Positions 20,860 through 28,113 of a stretch of DNA of 64,000 bases are shown piece after piece (within the stretch, counting starts at the first letter, position 1; every line of letters starts with the position of its first letter). The stretch covers positions 3,720,001-3,784,000 of the forward strand of contig NZ_JACHJV010000001.1 in the NCBI RefSeq assembly GCF_014203855.1, given 5' to 3'. Position numbers and translations under genes: made by a program. Source of the DNA: Kitasatospora kifunensis. Its GTDB lineage: Bacteria > Actinomycetota > Actinomycetes > Streptomycetales > Streptomycetaceae. Below the pieces are notes generated by a model, which saw only the letters and a program-made list of their open reading frames with translations, had not been told where the DNA came from and made no database searches.

Positions 20860-21780
20860 TCACGCTTCCCCCGACGCCGCCTGCCCGTCAAGGGAATTAC
20901 GGCAGGCGTCCAGCAGCAGGCTGAGGTTCCGGTCGGTGTTCGCCGGGTGCACGGCGAGGTACGACTGCGCCCGCAGCACCTGTCCCGCGAACGGGCGGAA
21001 CACCGCGCGCGTCACCGGCAGCATCGCCGCCTGGGCGGCGTAGAAGACCGTCCAGGCGGCTCGGCCCGCCCCGATCGCGGCCAGCGTGTCCTGGTCCGTG
21101 GTGAAGGCCGGGCCCAGCACCGGTTCGAAGCCCGCCGCCCGGCAGGCGTCCACCACCAGGTCGACCAGGTACGGGTTGGCCTCGCGCGGCACGATCCGCA
21201 GTGCCAGCTCGGCCAGTTCGCCGAGCTCCACGCTCTCCCGCTCGGCCAGCGGATGGCTGGCCGGCAGCGCCGCCACCAACTCGTCCTGCCAGAGCGGGAT
21301 CAGCTCCAGCCCCGGGCTTCGGGTGACGCCCCGCACGAAAGCGGCGTCCAACTGCCCGTCCCGCACCTGCTGGAGCCGCTCGGCCGGGGCCGCGCTGACC
21401 AACTCGACACACAGGCCCGGGACGTCGGCGTCCAGAGCGGCGAGTATCCGCTCCAGCCGCGAGCCGAGCCCGACGTTCGTCCCCACCCGCAGCACCGAGG
21501 AGCGTTCGGCCCGCTGCTCGGCCATCGCCGTGAGTGCCGCCCGTTCGGCGTCCAGGATCGCCTGTGCCTTGGCCACGAAGACGCTGCCCGCCACCGTCAG
21601 CGCCACTGTCCGCGTGGTGCGGTCGAACAGGTCGACGCCCAACTCGCGCTCCAGCCGCCGGATCTGCTGGCTGACCGTCGGCTGGACGATGTGCAGCCGC
21701 TCGGCGGCCCGGCCGAAGTGGAGCTCCTCGGCCACCGCGAGGAAGTACCGCACCTGCCGAAGCTCCACCACGCCCCCCAT
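20860..21780 (-). CDS. LysR-family transcriptional regulator
   Basis: 306 residues. ELRQVRYFLAVAEELHFGRA followed by AERLHIVQPTVSQQIRRLER is the LysR winged helix-turn-helix; the rest is the periplasmic-binding-like effector domain. It is divergent from an alpha/beta hydrolase (126 bp between starts) and directly followed by the acetyltransferase gene, so it probably regulates both sides. A palindrome TCATCAcgttTGATGA lies 1 nt before its start codon. Confidence 0.92.
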   Translation of the reverse strand: MGGVVELRQVRYFLAVAEELHFGRAAERLHIVQPTVSQQIRRLERELGVDLFDRTTRTVALTVAGSVFVAKAQAILDAERAALTAMAEQRAERSSVLRVGTNVGLGSRLERILAALDADVPGLCVELVSAAPAERLQQVRDGQLDAAFVRGVTRSPGLELIPLWQDELVAALPASHPLAERESVELGELAELALRIVPREANPYLVDLVVDACRAAGFEPVLGPAFTTDQDTLAAIGAGRAAWTVFYAAQAAMLPVTRAVFRPFAGQVLRAQSYLAVHPANTDRNLSLLLDACRNSLDGQAASGEA

Positions 21781-21796
21781 TCATCACGTTTGATGA
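21781..21796. promoter_or_regulatory. putative LysR operator palindrome
   Basis: tcatca-cgtt-tgatga, a perfect 6-bp inverted repeat, touches the LysR start codon and lies in the divergent promoter region. Autoregulatory sites of LysR proteins are commonly here; binding is inference. Confidence 0.45.
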
Positions 21797-21906
21797 TGAG
21801 TCTAAGAGCGGAGCGCTCCTTGGTCACTTCGCCGCCCTCCGCTGAGATGGGTTCTGCCAGCAAGAACCACCAGCCACAGGAACCACCCACCAAGGGAGTG
21901 ACCACC

Positions 21907-22710
21907 ATGTCGTATGCCAAGGTCAACGGGATCGAGCTGTTCTACGAGCGCACCGGTGCCGGAGACCCCGTGCTCTTCCTGCACGGCTGGGGCACCAGCG
22001 GCCGGGTCTGGGGCGCGCAGGTCGCCGACCTGGCGGCCGACCACCAGGTGATCACCGTCGACTGGCGCGGCTGCGGGCGTTCCGACCACCCGGCCACCGG
22101 CAACACCGCCGCCGACAACGTCGCCGACCTGCTCGCCCTGATCAACCACCTGGAGCTGGACCGCCCGGTGCTGGTGGGCAGTTCGATCGGCGCCACCTTC
22201 GCCCTGGAGGCCGCGCTGGCCGAGCCGCAGCTGGTCGGCGGCGTGGTCTCGGTCGACGGGCCCGGCTACTGGCCCAGCCAGGGAATGACCGAGCAGCTGC
22301 GCGCGCTGACCGACAACCTGGCCGCCGACCGCGCGGGCACCCTGGCCGGGTGGATCCCCGGCTGGTTCGGCCCGGCGGCGAGCCCGGCGCTGGTCGACTG
22401 GACGGTGCGGCAGGCGCTGGACTCCGGGGTCTTCATCGACGCGCTCTTCGCGGAGGCCGCCGCCTACGACCCCCGGCCGCGGATGGCCGCGCTCACCGTC
22501 CCGGCCGTCTTCCTGCACGGCCGGCTGGACAGCGAGATCCCGCTCGCCGTCTCCGAGACCCTGGCCGCGCTGGTCCCGCACGGCAGCCTCCAGGCCATCG
22601 AGGGCGCGGGGCACATGCCGCAGCAGGAGCTGCCCCGGGAGTTCAACCTCGCGCTGCGCGCCGCGCTGGAGCGGATCGCGGCGGGCCGGATCGCGGCTGC
22701 CGCGCGGTAG
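21907..22710 (+). CDS. alpha/beta hydrolase
   Basis: 267 residues. Oxyanion motif LFLHGWGTSG, nucleophile elbow VGSSIGATFAL (Ser), acid residue likely in FLHGRLDSEIP and catalytic His in EGAGHMPQQE. Substrate cannot be predicted. The ATG at 21907 follows caagggagtgaccacc, a good ribosome binding site. The longer in-frame reading from 20851 is antisense to LysR. Probably controlled by the divergent LysR regulator. Confidence 0.9.
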   Translation: MSYAKVNGIELFYERTGAGDPVLFLHGWGTSGRVWGAQVADLAADHQVITVDWRGCGRSDHPATGNTAADNVADLLALINHLELDRPVLVGSSIGATFALEAALAEPQLVGGVVSVDGPGYWPSQGMTEQLRALTDNLAADRAGTLAGWIPGWFGPAASPALVDWTVRQALDSGVFIDALFAEAAAYDPRPRMAALTVPAVFLHGRLDSEIPLAVSETLAALVPHGSLQAIEGAGHMPQQELPREFNLALRAALERIAAGRIAAAAR

Positions 22711-23523
22711 TCAGCGGGCCCCTCCCGCCGCCGCCTCGACCAGTCGGTCGGCCAGGGTGCGGAAGACGAAGAAGTTGGGGATCCGGCTCACCGCCTCGAA
22801 GGACAGGCTCAGCCAGCGGCCCTGCTGCTTCACCGAGAGATAGCCCCTCTCGATCTTGATCTCCTGGATCTCCGACCAGGCCGCCGACTTCCCGCCCGCG
22901 GTCAACCGCTCGGCGCTCACCGAGAAGGGGCCGAACTCCACGGTGCGCCCGGCTCGTACGGCGTCGAGGGCGGGCGGCAGCTGCGCCGCGGTCACCCGCT
23001 GCTGGATCTCCGGGCCCCAGGTGTCCGGGTCCTGGAAGGTGCCGATCACGCCACCGTTGACCCGGGTCGTCTCGACCCCCGGCGCGGAGAGCGTGTAGGC
23101 GTACGTGGTGTGCGTGTACCCGCCGTTGCGGTGGTGCCTGGTGATGTTCTGCAGGACGGACATGTCGTCCCACCGGTACGCCTTCACCGTCGCACCACCG
23201 GTGCCGAGCAGCGCCACGCCCCGCTCGTAGATGCGCAGTTCACGGCCCTCGTTGCCACGCTTGCGGGACTTCGCCTGACTCAGCCTCAGCCCGAAGATGC
23301 CGAGCACGATCGCGAGCAGGATCAGGCCGAACACCGGGACCGTGCTGATGAGCGCGACGAGGATCAGGCCCAGCAGGCCGAGCGGGATCACCGCCATGAT
23401 CACCCTGGCCACCTTGTCCCCGGTGGTCCGCTCCTCCCACCTCAGGTGCCGCGTCGGCCAGAACGACCCCCGCAGTCCACCCAATCCCGCCTGCGCGATC
23501 AGCGCGTCCACGTCCCCTGCCAC
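22711..23523 (-). CDS. DUF6585-like membrane protein
   Basis: About 270 residues with two adjacent hydrophobic segments (VIMAVIPLGLLGLILVALIS and VFGLILLAIVLGIFGL) followed by a soluble beta-rich domain (YERGVALLGTGGATVKAYRW, SVKQQGRWLSLSFEAVSRIP). I associate this layout with the DUF6585 family; function unknown. The GTG at 23523 has aaggggga 4-5 nt upstream and is preferred to the TTG at 23568. Its stop codon abuts the convergent hydrolase stop. Confidence 0.7.
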   Translation of the reverse strand: MAGDVDALIAQAGLGGLRGSFWPTRHLRWEERTTGDKVARVIMAVIPLGLLGLILVALISTVPVFGLILLAIVLGIFGLRLSQAKSRKRGNEGRELRIYERGVALLGTGGATVKAYRWDDMSVLQNITRHHRNGGYTHTTYAYTLSAPGVETTRVNGGVIGTFQDPDTWGPEIQQRVTAAQLPPALDAVRAGRTVEFGPFSVSAERLTAGGKSAAWSEIQEIKIERGYLSVKQQGRWLSLSFEAVSRIPNFFVFRTLADRLVEAAAGGAR

Positions 23524-23607
23524 TGTGTCCCCCTTGAGGTACGTCACCAGTTGACTGATGCCCGACAAGACGCCGCCGAGCCCCCGGCAGTTGCCGCCAC
23601 TGACGTT

Positions 23608-24294
23608 CTAACCCAGGTACAGCGCGCTCATACCGGCGAGCACGACGCGCAGGCCGTGCTCGAAGCCGGCGTCCGTGTCCGCTTCGAAGAGGTTGTCGTG
23701 CGCCTCGGCGGTGAGCGGGAACCGGGTGGCGTCCAGGTCCTGGAAGAGGCGGCTGGCCCGGTACGGGTTGTCCTCGTCGGCGTAGTCCGCGCCCGTCCTG
23801 GCCTGCTCCTCGATGGTGAAGCCGACGGTGTAGTGCAGGATCACCGGGAAGCTGCGCGCCGCGTCCCGCACGGCGAAGCCGCCGTCCTGCAAGGCGCGCA
23901 GCATCAGCTCGATCCGCCGGTACGCGTCCGGGCCGGTGACGGCCGTACCGGCGAAGACCCGGCCCCCGTCACGGTAGCGCAGCATCGTGGCGCGCAACCG
24001 CCAGGCCCAGGCCGCCGACCAGTCGGCCCAACTCTCCTCGCGGCGCGGGGCTTCGAGACCGTCGGCGGCATCGGACATCATCACGTCGGCCATGGCGTCG
24101 AGCAGTTGGCGCTTGTTCTTGAGGTGCCAGTAGAGCGTGGCCACCTGCACGCCGAGCCGCTGCGCCACCTGCCGCATGGTGAGCCCGTCCAGGCCGGATT
24201 CGTTGAGCTGCTCCAGCGCGGCGCGGGCGATGGCCTCAGCGCTGATCTTCACGACGGCGACCCCGCTCTTCGACGTTCTCAATTTTTCTGACAC
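23608..24294 (-). CDS. TetR-family repressor of the adjacent monooxygenase
   Basis: 228 residues. LNESGLDGLTMRQVAQRLGV followed by QVATLYWHLKNKRQLLDAMA is the TetR helix-turn-helix of the TetR/ActR subgroup that controls drug-modifying enzymes and pumps. The start is a GTG at 24294 with GAAGGT close upstream; GTG further in (KISAEAIARAAL) is an alternative. The gene is divergent from an FAD monooxygenase, and two TTGAAC palindromes lie between them. Confidence 0.88.
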   Translation of the reverse strand: MSEKLRTSKSGVAVVKISAEAIARAALEQLNESGLDGLTMRQVAQRLGVQVATLYWHLKNKRQLLDAMADVMMSDAADGLEAPRREESWADWSAAWAWRLRATMLRYRDGGRVFAGTAVTGPDAYRRIELMLRALQDGGFAVRDAARSFPVILHYTVGFTIEEQARTGADYADEDNPYRASRLFQDLDATRFPLTAEAHDNLFEADTDAGFEHGLRVVLAGMSALYLG

Positions 24295-24323
24295 ACCTTC
24301 AGACTAACGCTGGCATAGCTCTC

Positions 24324-24360
24324 TTGAACATGGTTAGTCTCTAGTTGAACCTTGTTCGAG
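24324..24360. promoter_or_regulatory. paired TetR operator-like palindromes
   Basis: TTGAACATGGTT (24324-24335) and TTGAACCTTGTTCGAG (24345-24360) share the element GAACnnnGTT. An additional 8-bp inverted pair, agactaac (24301-24308) and gttagtct (24333-24340), overlaps the first. Position between divergent regulator and target, next to the monooxygenase start, fits a TetR operator. Confidence 0.5.
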
Positions 24361-24382
24361 GGAAACCAAGGAGATGGTGATC

Positions 24383-25939
24383 GTGGCAACGGTGATGATC
24401 GCGGGCGCGGGGCCGACCGGACTGATGCTCGCCTGTGAGTTGCGGCTGGCGGGCGTCGAGGTGGTGATCGTTGATCGGCTGCCGGGCCGCACCGGGCAGT
24501 CCCGGGCGGGCGGCATGCACCCGCGCAGCATGGAAGTCCTGGACCAGCGCGGCCTGTTGGCGCCGTTCCTGGCCGCCGGCCAGCCCAGGCAGTTCGGGCA
24601 CTTCTCCGGACTGAGGATGGACTTCAGCGGACTCGCCACCCGCTACCCGCACTCGCTGATGATCCTCCAGGCCTCCGTGGAGCGGCTGTTGGAGGAGCGC
24701 CTGACCGAACTCGGCACCCAGGTGCGCTGGTCGGCGGAGGTGACAGGGCTGCGGCAGGACGAGCAGGGCGTCACCGTCGAGCTCGGCACCGGCGACAACG
24801 GCACCAACGACCTCGGCACCGGTGAACAGCTCACCGTGGACTACCTGGTGGGCTGCGACGGCGGCCGCAGCGCGGTGCGCAAGCTGGTCGGCATCGAGTT
24901 CCCCGGCACGCCGGCCACGCTCAACTCGATCCTCGGCGACGTCGAACTCGCCGAGCCGCCCGCCGACTGGTTCTTCGAGGAGCGGCGCGAGCACGGGCGG
25001 TTCAGCGTCTTCAGCTTCGAGGAGGGCTGGTACCGGGTGATGACCACCGAGTACGACCCCGACGTCCCCCGCGAAACCCCGGTGGAGCTGGCTGACCTGC
25101 GCGCGGCGATCATCCGGGTCGCTGGCACCGACTTCGGTATGCACAGCCCCCGTTGGGTCTCCCGCTTCAACGACAGCGCCCGCCAGGCCGCGAAGTACCG
25201 GCAGGGCCGGGTGCTGCTGGCCGGAGACGCCGCGCACATCCACTTCCCGGCCGGCGGCCAGGGGCTGAACATGGGCGTGCAGGACGCGGTCAACCTCGGC
25301 TGGAAGCTCGCCCTGGTCGCCCGTGGGCAGGCGCCCGCCACCTTGCTGGACGGCTACCACACCGAGCGGCACCCGGTGGCGGCGCGCGTGCTGGCCAACA
25401 CCCGGGCCCAGACCGCGCTCGGCCGGCCCGACACCCACACCACCGCGCTGCGCGAGGTGTTCGCACAGCTCATCGAGCTCGACACCGCCGACCAGCAGTA
25501 TCTGAGCGGCATGATCAGCGCCCTGGACATCCGTTATCCGCTCGGCGACGAGCACCCGCTGACCGGCCGCCGGGTGCCCGACTTCGACCTGAAGACGCAG
25601 GCCGGACACAGCCGGGTGTTCGAGCTGCTGCACGAGGGGCGGGCGGTCCTGCTCGATCTCGGCGGCCACGCCGGTCTCGCCCCCACCCTGGCCGGGTGGG
25701 CCGGGCGGGTCGAGCTGGTCCGCGCGCAGCGGGCCGAACCGACGGTGGCCGTGCCCGGCCTCGGCCGCTGCGAGCTGCCCCGCCTGCTGCTGATCCGGCC
25801 CGACGGCTACCTCGCCTGGTGCGGGCCCACCACTGAGCCCGGCGACGGCACCGGCATCGACCTCGCGGGCCTGCACACCGCTCTCACCAGCAACTTCGGT
25901 CCTGCGGAGCAGCCTGGGCAGCCGCGTACCTATAGCTGA
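24383..25939 (+). CDS. FAD-dependent aromatic monooxygenase (rifampicin/tetracycline hydroxylase type)
   Basis: 518 residues. GxGxxG motif VMIAGAGPTGLMLACELRLA, the DG motif YLVGCDGGRSAVRK and the GD motif GRVLLAGDAAHIHFPAGGQG are all intact, and a C-terminal thioredoxin-like domain follows. This is the class A flavoprotein group that includes PgaE, Rox and polyketide hydroxylases; the substrate is unknown. aaggag at 24368-24373 gives good spacing to the GTG at 24383, while the ATG at 24374 directly touches it. Probably repressed by the divergent TetR gene, so a xenobiotic-inducible detoxification role is plausible. Confidence 0.88.
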   Translation: MATVMIAGAGPTGLMLACELRLAGVEVVIVDRLPGRTGQSRAGGMHPRSMEVLDQRGLLAPFLAAGQPRQFGHFSGLRMDFSGLATRYPHSLMILQASVERLLEERLTELGTQVRWSAEVTGLRQDEQGVTVELGTGDNGTNDLGTGEQLTVDYLVGCDGGRSAVRKLVGIEFPGTPATLNSILGDVELAEPPADWFFEERREHGRFSVFSFEEGWYRVMTTEYDPDVPRETPVELADLRAAIIRVAGTDFGMHSPRWVSRFNDSARQAAKYRQGRVLLAGDAAHIHFPAGGQGLNMGVQDAVNLGWKLALVARGQAPATLLDGYHTERHPVAARVLANTRAQTALGRPDTHTTALREVFAQLIELDTADQQYLSGMISALDIRYPLGDEHPLTGRRVPDFDLKTQAGHSRVFELLHEGRAVLLDLGGHAGLAPTLAGWAGRVELVRAQRAEPTVAVPGLGRCELPRLLLIRPDGYLAWCGPTTEPGDGTGIDLAGLHTALTSNFGPAEQPGQPRTYS

Positions 25940-26024
25940 CTGATTCGCCGTCAGCGCGTAACCGGCAGAGTCCTCCTCATCAAGCCGCCGTGCGGAACAC
26001 CGCACCGCCACAGGGGAGCAGCTC

Positions 26025-26846
26025 ATGTCGTACTTCGAGACCACCACCGACGGAACCCGCCTCGCCTACGAGGACTACGGCACGGGCCAGCCGATCGTCT
26101 TCGTGTCGAGCTGGGTGCTCAGCACGGACATGTGGGAGTACCAGATCCCGTACTTCGTGGAGCGCGGCTACCGCTGCATCACGATGGACCGGCGCGGCCA
26201 GGGCCGCTCGGACCGGCCGTCCACCGGCTACGACATGGACACCCTCGCCGACGACCTGGCGGCGCTCATCGAGCACCTGGACCTGCGCGAGGCGATCCTG
26301 GTCGGGTTCTCGATGGGCGGCGGCGAGGTCGCCCGCTACCTGGCCCGGCACGGCGAGGAGCGGATCGCGAAGATCGCCTTCGTCGCCTCCACCCTGCCCT
26401 TCATGCTGCAGACGGAGGACAACCCGGCGGGCATCCCCGAGGAGATCCTGGCCTCCGTCCTCACCGATCTGCGCACCGACCGCCCCGGCTGGTTCGCCCG
26501 CCAGACCCAGGCCTTCTACGCCACCCACCTGGGCAACACCATCTCGCCGGCCGCGATCGAGTGGACCGTCGCGCAGTGCCTCTCCGCCTCGCCGTGGGCA
26601 ACGCTCCAGCTCTGCTGGAACCAGGCCACCACCGACCACCGGGCAGGGCTGCGCGAGATCACCCTGCCCACGCTGATCATCCACGGCGTGGTGGACTTCT
26701 CCGCGCCCATCGACGTGACCTCGCGGCGGACGAAGGAGCTGGTGCCCAACAACACCTACAAGGAGTACCCGATCGCCGGCCACGGGCTGTTCATGACCCA
26801 CAAGGACGAACTCAACGCCGATATACTGGAGTTCATCAAGGCGTGA
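26025..26846 (+). CDS. alpha/beta hydrolase (non-heme haloperoxidase-like)
   Basis: 273 residues. Nucleophile elbow ILVGFSMGGGEVARYLARHG, the cofactor-free haloperoxidase/arylesterase signature, with DRRGQGRSDRP upstream, acid in HGVVDFSAP and His in IAGHGLFMTH. Ribosome binding site ggggagcagctc precedes the ATG at 26025. It lies 85 bp after the FAD monooxygenase on the same strand, so they probably form an operon under the TetR regulator. The natural reaction is probably ester hydrolysis. Confidence 0.88.
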   Translation: MSYFETTTDGTRLAYEDYGTGQPIVFVSSWVLSTDMWEYQIPYFVERGYRCITMDRRGQGRSDRPSTGYDMDTLADDLAALIEHLDLREAILVGFSMGGGEVARYLARHGEERIAKIAFVASTLPFMLQTEDNPAGIPEEILASVLTDLRTDRPGWFARQTQAFYATHLGNTISPAAIEWTVAQCLSASPWATLQLCWNQATTDHRAGLREITLPTLIIHGVVDFSAPIDVTSRRTKELVPNNTYKEYPIAGHGLFMTHKDELNADILEFIKA

Positions 26847-26917
26847 GCAGGGCCGCGAACCGTTCGTCGCGGCGGTGCGTGTATACCTGATGAGAACGTC
26901 CGGACGGGGGAAACCAG

Positions 26918-27460
26918 ATGAAGCTCAAAGCGGTCTACACCTGCACCGCCGCCGCCGTGTGCGCACTCGCCGTGGCCGGCTGCTCCAGCGACTCGGGCAA
27001 GCAGCTCAAGTACGGCGAGATGTACAACGTTTCCGGCAAGTCCGGTGGCGCCTACGGGGTGACCGTCACCGGCGTCGACAAGGGCGCCAACGCCGACCTC
27101 AGCGTGTTCAGCCACCCGTCGGACTACGCCGGCGACACGCCGTACTACGTGCGCTACACGCTCACCAAGGCTGACGACGGCGCGGTCCAACCCGATGTGT
27201 CGCTCGACGTGTCCGACGGGGACAACCGCTTGACCCTGCTGAGCCTGCTGCCGTCCCTCGACTTCAGCGACCCGCTGCACCCGAAGGCAGAGAAGTTCGA
27301 CAAGTGCGACAGCAGCTCCTACGTGGACTTCGACAAGGCGGCGAAGGGGCAGACCGTCAGCGAGTGCGAGATCTTCCTCGCCCATCAGGGCACCGGTGAC
27401 CCGAAGTCCGTCGCCATGACCCAGGGCAAGTCGGACACGGCCGTCGCCACCTGGAAGTAA
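26918..27460 (+). CDS. putative lipoprotein, function unknown
   Basis: 180 residues. Signal peptide MKLKAVYTCTAAAVCALAVA followed by lipobox LAVAGC, so the mature protein is lipid-anchored outside the membrane. The rest resembles the secreted small beta-sandwich DUF4352-like lipoproteins, with two cysteines (FDKCDSSSY and VSECEIF) spaced to form a disulfide. No recognised catalytic motif. The start has a gggg/gaaacc purine stretch upstream. Confidence 0.78.
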   Translation: MKLKAVYTCTAAAVCALAVAGCSSDSGKQLKYGEMYNVSGKSGGAYGVTVTGVDKGANADLSVFSHPSDYAGDTPYYVRYTLTKADDGAVQPDVSLDVSDGDNRLTLLSLLPSLDFSDPLHPKAEKFDKCDSSSYVDFDKAAKGQTVSECEIFLAHQGTGDPKSVAMTQGKSDTAVATWK

Positions 27461-27465
27461 CCGGC

Positions 27466-28005
27466 TCAGCGGTGCGCCGGCGGGGCCGGGACGACCAGGA
27501 CCGGGCAGGCCGCGTGGTGGACGGCTGCGGTGCTGACCGAGCCGAGCAGCAGGCGGGTGAAGCCGCCGTTGCCCCGGGCGCCGAGCACCAGGGTGTGCTG
27601 GCCGACCGCCGCCGCCAGCAGCACCTCGATCACCTGGCCCAGCACCACGTGCAGCGAGAGCGGCCCGCCGAACGGACGGCCGCGGGCCTGCTCGACGGCG
27701 CGCAGCGCGCGGCGCAGGCCATCGGCCATGCTGGCGCCGAGGCGCTCGGTGCCCTCCTGGACCAGCTCGGCCATCCCGGGCGGGTAGCCGCCGGGGGCGG
27801 GGTTGACCACGCCGAGCAGGTAGAGCGGCAGCTCGTAGCGCTCGGCCTCGGACAGCGCGCGGTCCAGCGCCCAGAGCGCACCGTCCGAGCCGTCGCAGGC
27901 GGCCAGGATGCCGGGCGGCTGCGGCGGGCCGGGCGGCGTGGCGGCGATCGGGAGCGGTTGCGGGCGCGCGTGCGCGTGGGTGTGTGCGTGGTCGGCGGGG
28001 GTCAC
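27466..28005 (-). CDS. universal stress protein (UspA family)
   Basis: 179 residues. A single Usp domain ends in LGARGNGGFTRLLLGSVSTA followed by HHAACPVLVVP; this matches the ATP-binding G2xG9xG(S/T) motif. A His-rich, Pro-rich N-terminal extension (HAHTHAHARPQPLP) could bind metal (inference). The GTG at 28005 has GGAGAGG 5 nt upstream and is chosen; an ATG at 28038 is the alternative. Convergent with the lipoprotein gene, five bases apart. Confidence 0.85.
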   Translation of the reverse strand: MTPADHAHTHAHARPQPLPIAATPPGPPQPPGILAACDGSDGALWALDRALSEAERYELPLYLLGVVNPAPGGYPPGMAELVQEGTERLGASMADGLRRALRAVEQARGRPFGGPLSLHVVLGQVIEVLLAAAVGQHTLVLGARGNGGFTRLLLGSVSTAAVHHAACPVLVVPAPPAHR

Positions 28006-28113
28006 GTGGGCCTCTCCAGAGGTGAGCGTCGAGGCCATGATCCGTCGACGGGCCGTCAGAACCGCGCAGGCTGTACGACGCGAGCGGTACCAGGCGGGCT
28101 GTACCACCCAGCC

